Shown here piece by piece: positions 23,201 through 35,200 of a stretch of 64,000 nucleotides of DNA. The stretch lies in NCBI GenBank assembly GCA_037962975.1, contig CM075676.1, positions 27,213,001-27,277,000 on the forward strand. Reading direction: 5' to 3'. How positions within the stretch are numbered: position 1 is the stretch's first letter; the number at the start of each line of letters is the position of its first letter. Under the pieces are notes generated by a model, which ran no database searches, was not told the DNA's origin, and saw nothing but the letters and a program-made list of their open reading frames with translations. The position numbers were made by a program, and so were the translations under genes. Origin of the DNA: Clitoria ternatea. Its lineage: Eukaryota; Streptophyta; Magnoliopsida; Fabales; Fabaceae.

Positions 23201-26200
23201 AGTCCTTAAAGATCTTCAAAAATGTACCGATATGGGAAGATATAGCTCTCAATGTCTTCACAAACAACGTAGATAATTTTGTTACAGAGATTTTGGCACT
23301 GGTTTTGCATGAATCGAAGGTCGTACAAGGAAGTTATGAATTTTTAAGTAAACTATACACAGATTAAAAACGCGAATGACATGATTTTAAAATGAATTTA
23401 CTTAATCCTCAAATTTGAGCATGATAGAGTAGGAATTGGGGATCGAGACCAGAAATAAGGGTTGAAGAACTCTTCTAAATGAAGTGAACGGGACTAGAAT
23501 CATTGCATTCAAGCTTCGTTTGGGGGAGTTAGGTCCAAAACACCAAAGATGCGTAGGCCGAATTTTAAGACGAAATTGAAGAAATGAGATAACATGAAAA
23601 CGGGGATGGCAAAGTCTGAATCAAGTCTCGGCCTCTGCAGGAAACATTCCTAAAATGTCGAAATGAGTAGCTGGGGACTAACCGTGTCACCATCGGATAC
23701 TTCGAGGTATATGCATGATCAAACGTAGGTGACATTAAATGTTTTGATTGGTCCGATTAGATCGAGTCAATTACCCTCGATCCACTACAAGGAAACCCTA
23801 CTGGGACTAGTTTTCTTTATCGAGCACTAGTCTCAGGTTGAGTTATCGGAGAAGATCGATAACTGGGCCCCACTGTATAACACCAAGAAAACCCCTTAAT
23901 ATTTTATTTTAAATATTATTACTTATTATAAATTAATTAAATACTCAATAAAATATTATTTTAATATTATAATATATATATATTTTGAATATTTAATTAT
24001 TGTTATAATTATATATTCCAAATTTAATCTTCACCAATTATTCCTAATTGATCAATTAATCTACACATAATTCACTAAAAGGTAATTTAAGAAATTAATC
24101 ATAGTTTAATAAGGTAACTAATCATTAACAATTATTTTCTAATATCTTACTATTACTCGCCGTCATTCATCTCTCATTTTCCTCTATCGCTCATGACATA
24201 TTTCTATTTCTCTATTACTCTTGATCCTTCTCACAATCTTTACTCTCCTACCACACCTTCCCTCATTCTCATACTTATCTATCTATTGATACCTTGGAAA
24301 CTGCTTTTCCTCATTATTTCTTTTTATTCTCAGCACAAGTGGTGTTTGGTATGAGGGATCTTTTTAAGTAAGATTCCCGGGAATATGTTTATCAGGAATG
24401 TGTTTCCTGGGTAACTTATTTCCCATGTTTGGTATTAAAAAAACTTACCGAGAACCTTTTTTGTTTCTCCCATTCCCATGTTTGGTATTAAAAAAACTTA
24501 TCTAGGAATCTTTGTTTTATGAGGATTTGGGAAGAAAATAGGAGCATTTTTGTCCTAAAATTTTTATTCCCGGGAATGTATAAGATACCCACCTGTTGAA
24601 ATGGGAAAGTGAAGTTTTTAATTCCTTCATAATTAAGTTTCCTGGGAATCTCACATTCCTGAGAATATTTTTCTTTATCTCATACCAAACATGAGTTAAG
24701 AAATATTTTAAGTAATATTCGTAAGAAAGTTTAAAAATCCCTCATACCAAACACCACCTCAAGGGATCAGACGGAAGCCTCAACCTCTTCCAGAAGACTC
24801 ATCAGGGCACTCTGAGAAATCCTGAAAGTCTAGGCCCTTGTTCTAAAAACTAGGGCTGTTACAAAAAAGATGATGAAGAAAGATAAAAGGAAAAGTAAAT
24901 TGTGAAAGATATTTCCAATTTAAATTGTTTTTTTTAAAGTATCCGCCATGTTGCAAGAAGTGTTGCCTTGGACACCGGCAACGCTAACCAAACCTTACAG
25001 AATTTGTGCAAGATTTAAATCCTTATTCTCTCGCACGCTCTTCCGTTTCCTTCATTATTGTTTTAAATGATAAAAATACTAACAGTAAGAAAATAAGAGC
25101 ACTAAAACTTTACTGCTAGAAAAAAAATAAGCATGGGAATAAAACAATCCATTTGTGTCAAATTAATTACTCTTGCAATTCAATGAAATTCATTCATTGG
25201 AATTTTTCTTTCGTTTTTCCTACTTTTGATTTAGAAAAATTATTCTAATTAAAGTGAGAAATATAAAATGAAAATTCATCTCTTATTTATTTAAAATAAT
25301 TATAAGTACAAACTATTTTACACATAAATCATTTTAAATTAACGTCTATGAATTTTCACATTTCCCTTGGGAGGACCTAAATCCAATTAATTCAATGTAT
25401 ATTAATTAAGTAATTCTTAAACTAATTGGTAAGATGATGCTGGTTATAGCTATTCCCGTTCAGATTATGCCGAGATTGTTGTGGTGCGTCATGGTGAGAC
25501 AGCGTGGAATGCTGAGAGAAGAATTCAGGTACTTTTTTTTTTCTCAATATTCTGCTTCAGCGTATATAATTATATATATGAATTTGGTTTGGTTGAAGAT
25601 CGTTGTACGTATAGAAACAGAAAGGGTTGAACTTGAACTTGCTCTAATTAAGTTGAAGCCATACGCCTCGGCATAATATATTTCGTTAGTTTCACGTTAG
25701 AAACATAGAATTTATTTGAAAAAGTAATTTTAGAAACAGTTGTAAATTGGATTAAATATGTTTTTATTTCTATAAAAATAATTTATTTTTAGTTTTTATA
25801 AAATAATTTATTTTTTTATTGAATATTTTAATTTTAATTTTTACTTTAAACTTAAATTCATTGATGGTTTACATGAGTAACTAAATTACATATTAACTTA
25901 TTTATATGATTTTGACATCTCTAACTAACAATCACTTTGATGAGTTAATATATAGTTTTTAACACTTAAATTTTGATCTGTCCTGAACCGGGGTCTAAAG
26001 ATCCGGACTCAAGTCAATCACAAATAGTATGCAAATACTGTGCAGAAGACCGGATGTATGAGTATCCGGTGTAATATCCGTTGTCCTTAAATGAGGAGAG
26101 CGGATTGGGCGTCCTGGAGATCCTTCACACCGACCTAACGCGTTGAAGTGGGCGAATGGTGGTGTCACCTGTAAAGATTCTCCGACGCTCAAGTCAGTGA

Positions 26201-29200
26201 TGATATTCCAAGTAAGGAATGTATTTCAGAGAGTAATCGTTCATAAATTCAGTTGAAGATCCCTCACTTCATTAATGAAATGAGTTCATATACCTGATTG
26301 GCTCGTTTTACGAGGACTCGTTAGTGGGGAACCGCTAACTCCCATTAGCATTATTTTATTGCGCACTTACCAGCATGATTGGGTCAAGTGGCTATTTTAT
26401 ATTGAGCATGGAGAATATAGACTAGGATTAGGGAACAAGTTGACCATCCCCGTGAGCAGAATTTGGCTCGTAGTGCAGGGAATTATTGATCGATCCCTGT
26501 AGCAATAATCCTTGTCTTTAGCGCAGTGACGTGTGTGTTGTCCGGTGTCATGGTGTTATCCTGAACAACCGGTATAGGGAGAACGCCTGATACGGAATTA
26601 CAGTCCGGATGTATACCGATGACACCGGTTACACGTAGATGTCTTGACAAAGACGTTGAAATATGTCTTGCAGATCGGATACCGGTATTGAGACCGGATC
26701 ATATGTCCCCTAGCTTGTGTGAGGGACTGAGTGGTTGTTCACATAAGCTACTCAACCTGCGAGAGGTCTGAATATCGGTAAGCTTACGCGTATAACAGTT
26801 CCTTGGCATTTATTATTATTTTGCAAAGAACCGTTCTCAGATTAAAAGATCCGTTCTATGAATTCCATGGAATGGATCCATTCTATGAATTCCATGGAGG
26901 AAAGTTAGTCGCAGTGGTTGATGGTCGTCATGAAGATCCTCCGACGTCCTTATACGGTTTGCCTCCTCTTCCTGAGGGTCAAAGTATGGGACCAGATTTT
27001 GTCTTTCCTACGTCTGAGGTTCCTTCATTTGCGGAAGGAACCGAGGCTCCCGGAGGGGATATTCCTGAGGAAGTCCCAAAGGAAGGGACACAAGAGCCTG
27101 GTGTTGAGGAGGCACAGAAAGCTGAAGAGCAAATTCCTCCCTCGTAGTCTTGTTTTCATTTATATGTAAAGTTGTGTACCGGGATCAACTCCGGTTTTGA
27201 ACAATTGTGTAATTTCGTCCTTTATGAATAAAATTCATTTAAGAAATTTGTCTTCAACATTTCATGTATATTTAAGTCGTTGTTAATCCGTTCTGTATGA
27301 TTATCCTTGAGGTCGAATTGAAATCATTGCCTCGGAAGATTAAACAACAAATGAATTTAGAACGGATAAATATATATACATGTCCCCAAGTGCGTGTTAA
27401 GAAGAAGGTGCCTGTCTTTAGGGCATGATCCTTAATTCTTTTGGGGAAAAGAGGGGTCGATCCGTTGTTTAGTAAAATAGTGTAACAGGACGGATGACTG
27501 TTCTTAATTCATGTTATTCTCACTGGAGAAAACAATGTCGTCCATTGTAAGAATATTGTTCCAAGTTTGGGGAACTGCAAAGGTGTAAGAAAGTGGTGTT
27601 TGAGCCTTCCATCATAAGGATGATGATGGGAGTTTGTCTATGCCAGGAGTTACGTCATTGTACCACAGAATAGGTGATAAAGAGTATCCGTCCTGGGAGA
27701 ATACCACTTGAGAGCGAAAGTGCGGATTAACTTTCAAAATCTTCCATCATAAAAAGGATGATGGGGATTGTTTGTATCAGGAGTTACATCATCGAATCAC
27801 TTTATAGGTGATTGAGATCGTTCGTCTTGGGGATGTGTACGGCACCAGGAGTTACATCGTCAGATCACATAATAGGTGATTGAGATCATCCGTCCTTGGG
27901 ATGTGTACGGCGCCAGGAGTTACATCGTCAGATCACAGAATAGGTGATTGAGATCATCCGTCCTGGACAAGTACACAACGTCAGGAGTTACATCGTCAGA
28001 TCACATAATGAGTGATTGAGATTATCCGTTCTGGAAGAGTACACAACGCCAAGAGTTACATCGTCAGATCACAGATTAAGTGATTGAGATAATCCATCCT
28101 GGAGACATTTTTTCAATCGTAGGAGTACGGATTGTGCGAATGCTTCTCAATTTTCAAAAGCTTCCATCATAAGAATAATGATGGGAATTGTTCGTACCAG
28201 GAGTTAGTAGATTTGCTCATATGAGCTATATCGATCGTAGTACGTTTAGTAGAAAACAGCTTTAATAGAGGGATTGCATGTGTATTGAATCATTCCGGAC
28301 TTAAGTAGTGAAGATCGGGTATGAACGTAGAACCTTCATTCCGGATTTTTACATGCAAGATGAAGAACGGATAGAGACGTATAACTATCGTTTTCATGCA
28401 TAGGCATTTTGATAGCCAAAGACTTGGTTTGACAAAAAAGATAGAGTTCCTTTTGTCAAGTATGAATAATTTGGTATAAAAGCCTGGTAAAAGATGTCTT
28501 GCTTCTTAAAAGTCAGGCCTTTTGGTCGTAAATATCATAATAGGGACCGCCGTTGTGAGTGAACATGTTATTATCATGGGAACGACTTGTAATGCTAATC
28601 CTGAGGGGAAATAATTGTGAAAACGTTTCACTAAGAGTTCATTCCTCAAGATATTCGTTAAATTGTTGATACTGTCCCCTAGTATTATTGGGTGATCAGT
28701 ACTTTGAGCAAACTCTGAGTGATGCTTTCACGGTGAGAGTTTTTAAGAGTGAGGATTTCGAGTAGAAATTCCTCTATTTGATGATTGCGAATATAAATAT
28801 TTCCGACTGAAAGGTTTCGGGTGAATATGCCTCAGATTGTGGCGAACCCGAATGAATTATTTTTTGGTCGGAGTTTATGAGTCAGGTTTCAATTGAAGAA
28901 TTGATGACTCAGAATTTAAAGTTAATAAAGAACTTCAAAAGAGAGTATTAATTTGGAGTTCAGTATAACTTACTTGTTGTGTTTGGAGTTCGGTTTGATC
29001 CTACTACCCATTGACGATTCTTCACCGACGTTCGGTCAATCTTACTAGTCGTACTCAGAGTTCGGTTTAGTCCTATAATCCGAGCCTTCAACACAGGGTT
29101 CAGATCAGGGCTAATCCTGAACCTACTGCGCCCGTTACTTGGGGTTCAGCGTGGTCTTGAAGAAGAACCAGCTTACTGCGCCCAAGCCTTCAATACGGTG

Positions 29201-32200
29201 TTGGGTTTTACCCTTTTACCGTTCTTGGAATGGGGTTCGGTTCAATCCTACAACCCATTTCCTGAGGTTCGGTTTAATCCTACAACTCAGGTCTTCACCG
29301 ACGTTCGGCCAAACCTACTAGTCGTACTCGAAGTTCGGTTCAATCCTACAATCCGAGCCTTCACCGGTGTTCAGCCAAACTTACTAACCGTACCCAGAGT
29401 TCGGTTTAATCCTATAATCTGGGCCTTCGAATGGGGTGGTTCACCCAGTTGTACCTTCGAAGAGGTTCATCGCTAACAACGAATACATTGTTAGGATCAT
29501 CCGTCCTGAAAGTATCTTGTCACAACGACTAGCTGTATCAACAGAAGGCCCTATTAATTTTACTGGCCTGATCCCTAATCAATGACCTCTCGACGGCCTT
29601 GATGTTGTTGTCGGGGCATAGTGTTTTGCTGTGCAGGCTCACCAATCACAACTCCCTTTTGTTTTTCAGAAGCAGTAAACCTTCTGATCGGAGTGGGATG
29701 ATCGTCATCGTCTTCCTCGTAATCTCCTCCTCTTTTCTCAATCTGGTCCAGTTGATCAGTAGACCTTTCTTTGAGAAGGTATTGTTTGAGTTTACCCTCT
29801 CGGATCAGGGTCTCAATAGTATTCATTAGAGCCTGACATTCGTCTATTGAATGGCCCTCTTGCTCATGGAATTCGCAGTATTTTCGAGGGTCACCCTGTT
29901 TGCGAAGCTGGGGCGGAGTCCTGACCCCGTACGCAATAAGGGTTGGCCATCCGATCTCCCTAAGAATTTGAGATCGTTCAGAATTTAGCGGAGCATAATT
30001 GTCGAATGCATGCATCCGTTCTGCTTAACGCTGTGGAGCGGAGCTATCGAAGGCATCGCCACGACACGGTCTTTCCATGGGATCCGATCTGGATCTGCTC
30101 TTATCACTCCGTTGTAACGTTGAGGATTTCCCTCTCGCCACTGTTGCTTCCAAGTGTATTTTAATGCTCACATACTTGGATGCTTTCCTCCTGAATTCTT
30201 CAAAATTCACTGGAGGATTCTTTGCCAACGACAGGGCAAAAGCAGAGCTTGGTTGCAAAGCTTCTATTGCTATGTGCAATTGTAGTGCTTCTGCCAAGTT
30301 TGGAACAACAGCTGCTTCCTTGTGAAACCACTTCAAGAAGTGCTTGAGAGTTTCATGTTCCCCTTGCCTAATCTGAGCCAAGGTATGAGATGTTCTGGGA
30401 ATATCACTGGAAATGACAAAGTGGTCCACAAACGCTGTTGCCATTTCTTCCCATGAGTCAATGGAACCTGATGGTAGCTTCCTGAACCAGCTAAGGGCAT
30501 CATCAACAAGAGTCCGAGGGAACATCCTGCACATGACATCTTCATCTGCCCCCAGGTACATGACTTCGAGTGTATAAGCATCAAGATGCTTAGTAGGATC
30601 AGTTTCACCACTGTATTTTTCTATAGAGAGAGGTTGAGTAGTCTGTAGGTGCTTAGGGATGCGTACACTCATAAGTCTCCTTGAAAAAGGAACTGTGAGC
30701 TTATAAGTTACTAGAGAGGCTGTCATCAGCCTCCTCTTCCCTTTAACAACTCTCTTATCAGAATCGTGGATCTGTTCCTTCCCTTCAAATGTGGGGATAT
30801 TTGAATACTGGGGGGTAGAGGATTTTTCTCCCTCGGTTGTGTGGGGAGTATTTCGTGTGCGAGATGATTCTTTATCCTCGCTTTGCCTTCTTTCTTTTCG
30901 CAATTCAGCGAGTTCCCTTTGGAGTTGACTAATTAGCTCATCACGAGGATCAGGATTAGACACTGTCACTATCTTTTTTGAGCTGCCCCCATGAGAATCA
31001 AAGTTGAGCTTCCTGAAGACATTGGCGTTGGTTCTGCCTTCAGGCTGATTCTCCACGAAATCTTATACTTCGCCTTCCATTGAGGATTACTTGCTCTGTC
31101 AAAGGATATGGGAATAACTTTATCGTGTCCCACTGGGCGTGCCAATGATCTGTCCTGAACCGGGGTCTAGAGATCCGGACTCAAGTCAATCACAAATAGT
31201 ATGCAAATACTGTGCAGAAGACCGGATGTATGAGTATCCGGTGTAATATCCGTTGTCCTTAAATGAGGAGAGCGGATTGGGCGTCTTGGAGATCCTTCAC
31301 ACCGACCTAACGCGTTGAAGTGGGCGAATGGTGGTGTCACCTGCAAAGATTCTCCGACGCTCAAGTCAGTGATGATATTCCAAGTAAGGAATGTATTTCA
31401 GAGAGTAATCGTTCATAAATTCAGTTGAAGATCCCTCACTTCATTAATGAAATGAGTTCATATACCTGATTGGCTCGTTTTACGAGGACTCGTTAGTGGG
31501 GAACCACTAACTCCCATTAGCATTATTTTATTGTGCACTTACCAGCATGATTGGGTCAAGTGGCTATTTTATATTGAGCATGGAGAATATAGACTAGGAT
31601 TAGGGAACAAGTTGACCATCCCCGTGAGCAGAATTTGGCTCGTAGTGCAGGGAATTATTGATCGATCCCTGTAGCAATAATCCTTGTCTTTAGCGCAGTG
31701 ATGTGTGTGTTGTCCGGTGTCATGGTGTTATCCTGAACAACCGGTATAGGGAGAACGCCTGATACGGAATTACAGTCCGAATGTATACCGATGACACCGG
31801 TTACACATAGATGTCTTGACAAAGACGTTGAAATATGTCTTGCAGATCGGATACCGGTATTGAGACCGGATCAAATTTGATTTCAAAATTGTTAGAAAAT
31901 AAAACTATTCAGGTAATTAATAACCAAAAATTCTATTTTAATCTATTAGAATCACGTGCTAACAATGAATTAGAATATTTCAAAATCATTTGAATTAGTT
32001 AATGCGTGATTTAGTTACTCATAATAATTAATAAATTTAAGCTTAAAATAATAACTAAAATCAAAATATTTAATAAAAGAAGAATATAAAAGAAAAAATA
32101 TTTTATCGAAACCAAAATAATTTTTAAAATTTTATAAAAACAAAAATATATTTAAACCTTGTAATGAATAATTACAATCGTTTTGTTTATTGCTTTGAGA

Positions 32201-35200
32201 AAAACCCTACGACCAAATTTTCTCTACCACATTACAATTTTCTTTAAAGATGCACATGTCTTGTAATTAATGTCAAAAATACATGTTTGATTCTTTAAGT
32301 TTTATATTTTTTCTGATTTAGTCCTTCAAGTTTTATATTCTTTCTTGTTTAGTCCTTTAATTTTTTTTTTGTTAATTTAGTCATTTAAATTTTAAAACAT
32401 TTACAAATTTATCATAAAATTGTTAAATAGTTAACATTGTTAAATAACATAACACGTGACAAATATATCATCATTAGATGACAGACTTTAAAATCAACGG
32501 TTGTGATACAAGTCTCACTCATTCCCACAATCTTCCTCTATCCGTCCTTCTCCCCTCTCACTCTAATCCATTCCCATTCTTTCAATCTCCTCACCACCCA
32601 CCCATCACCATTGTCCACCATAACTACCCAACACTAGTCACCATAGCCACCATTTGATAGGCCCATTAAATCTAATTGACACTAGTGGAGAAATGGGTTT
32701 TAAGCACGGTTCTTTTGGACCTTTAAGCACGGTTCCAGAACCGTGCTTGTTGTCGGCGTGTTAGTAGATGGTCACCTTTAAGCACGGTTATGAACCGTGT
32801 TCGTAAGTCTAACTTTTAAGCACGGTTCTTCTGAACCGTGTTCATAGATGGGGCATAATTGGTAAGCACAATTGCATCCCAATACCGATAATAACAAACT
32901 GCAGTATCTGCAACAAATAATATATTCATCCATCATGAGTTATTAGGAATGGTAAATTCCAATCCCACCAGAGCCAGAAAATAAACCAAAAGAAGATGCC
33001 ATAAATTTCAAATCTTCTTCCACACAGAAAGGATAATCAACACAATCCAAAATATCAAATTGATACTGTAAACAGACAGAGTTGGTTAAAACACCCTCAA
33101 TTGCAAATACAAGATACCCAATCTGATATAGGTTCAAATCAATCATAACCTTAACACAAACCCTAAATTCCCAATTCCAATCCTAATGTCTCCCTAATTC
33201 GTATAACCATAAAAGAAAATTAAGAAAACAGCAAGGCATGGAAAACATAACATCTTCTCTTTCCTCATCTTCCTTCTCCTCGTCGCCAAAGCGGAAGAAA
33301 GTTAAAAAATTAGAAGCGGAAGCCTTCTCTTACTGGCGCCTCCAACCACCACCAAGTCAGCCATCGAAATCCTCATCGTCGTCCTCCTCTTAATCATCCT
33401 CATCGACTTCCTCCTTGTCGTCATCCTCGTGGATAAAGCCAGGGTTGGGACGAAGAAACGGGAGGCGATTTTGGGAGAATCAGAGCCGATGGCGAGGCAG
33501 AAAAGGCCGATGGAGAGGCGGAGGGAAGGGGAGAGGTTAAGGGGGGTGATTTATGGTTGCGGGGGAGGGTGGTGGTGATTTTGTGGGAGAAGAGGAAGTG
33601 GTGGATGAGAAGGGGAAGGGAATCATAGGAAGGGGAATTAAAAATGTAGAGAAAAGTGAGGATGAGAAGGAGAAGTAGTGATAAGGAAATGAAACTGTAG
33701 TGGCAAGGAGAGCGTGAAAGCCTCTCAAGCTTTTGAATTTTGTGAAAGTGAAATAGAGGGAAGACGAAAATATGGGCGGGTGCAGAGGAAGAAGAAACGT
33801 CAAATGAAAATAACTTAGCCACTTATAAACACGGTTAAAGGGGAACCGTGTTTATATCACACCTTTAAACACGGTTAGACCTCCACCCGTCTTCGTAGAT
33901 CCTATTAAATTTTAAAAAAAATACCATTTAAGCACGGTTCCCTCCGAACTGTGTTCATATATGGGCTTTAAGCACGGTTAGTTACAACCGTGTTCGTATA
34001 TGCGAGATTAAATTTTTTTTAAAAAAATTATGATACCTTTTAAGCACGGTTCCATGTGAACCGTGTTTATATATGGGCTTTAAGCACGGTTAGTTACAAC
34101 CGTGTTCGTATATGCGAGATTAATTTTTTTTTATTAAAAATTATGATACCTTTTAAGCACGGTTCCATGTGAACCGTGTTTATATATATCTTTTAAGGAC
34201 GGTTTAATTTTAACCGTGTTCGTAGATGCGTTTTAAAATTTACAAAACTGCCACCGCGTGGTTTTAAACACGGTTTTGGGATAACCGTGTTTGTAGCCCG
34301 TCCTTATAGCTCTTTTTTGCACTAGTGTGACCTATTCACAAACCCAAGTGGTTATAGGATTATGTTAACTAAAATATTAATCTTTAGATTTTTAGTTATC
34401 TTTAATTTAAGATAACAATTCTTTAGGATTTTTTATTCTTATGTTAATCTTGAAATTTTTGGTTATCTATAATTAAAGATAACAATTCTTTAGGATTTTT
34501 ATTCTTACTTTAAATCTTAAGATATCTTTAGAAAATAGTATATATTATTTTTTCCTTTCATAAAATGCATAACAGAGTATTCAATTCATTTCCTTTTATT
34601 AGTTTCTAAGTTATTCCTTTCAATTCATCAAAATTCATTGATTGAATTGGAACCTATCACCACCTCTTCACCCCCACCATGTATTCCGCATCCACCCACA
34701 TCTTCTTCATCCCTATCCTTAATCACCTCCCCATATTTTTCTATCATAATGATATACACTTACCATTTTTAAATCACACAAATCTTCAAGGTGCAAGAAA
34801 ATTAAACACGATTGAGGAAGGAACTGAGATTCCATTTCCCTTACAGGACGCACATCATTGAAATAAATCACACAATATGCCCTAAGAGGAATCTTTGTAT
34901 ATGCAAATTCATAACAAGGTTGCATGATTGTAATTTAATCATAGGATTTAAAAAATATAAATACAAAGAAATTAACATGAGTAACAAATATGACAAAGGA
35001 ATGAGAAATTAATAAAGTATGGCTATAACAAGGAATTGACCCCAAACTACTCAATTTTCTTTTTCTCTTAAATACAAAATAAACTAAATCAATGTAATTA
35101 TTTAAGTTTGTATACCACAATAATAATAGTATTTTTTTTGCTTTTCTCCTATGGAACTTAAAGCTCAAGAATCTTAAGAATATGAACTGGGTAACAATCA

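Larger units (their letters stand above)
25974..31873 (-). mobile_element. Non-autonomous Tat-lineage LTR element with gag only
   Basis: Two direct 728 bp LTRs (25974-26701 and 31146-31873), both TGATCTG...CCGGATCA, flanked by the exact 5 bp duplication AATTT. The internal region on the minus strand encodes only a gag (31080 to 29575). I see no protease, RT, RNase H or integrase. Instead it holds two tandem-repeat arrays and a short plus-strand ORF near the 3' LTR. This organisation fits the plant class of gag-only terminal-repeat elements. Eight single-base differences were counted by eye between the LTRs, all transitions, so insertion was recent. It is in intron 2 of the PGM-like gene, in antisense orientation. 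Confidence 0.9.

Noticed and set aside
27778..28110. Regular repeats of about 68 bp that resemble a CRISPR array at first sight
   Set aside because: The whole unit repeats, there are no unique spacers, and the array lies inside a plant LTR element.
33421..33822. A 133-codon minus-strand frame in CACTA 2
   Set aside because: It is almost entirely Ser/Leu/Pro from a TC-rich stretch and overlaps another such frame, so it is probably leader DNA and not protein.
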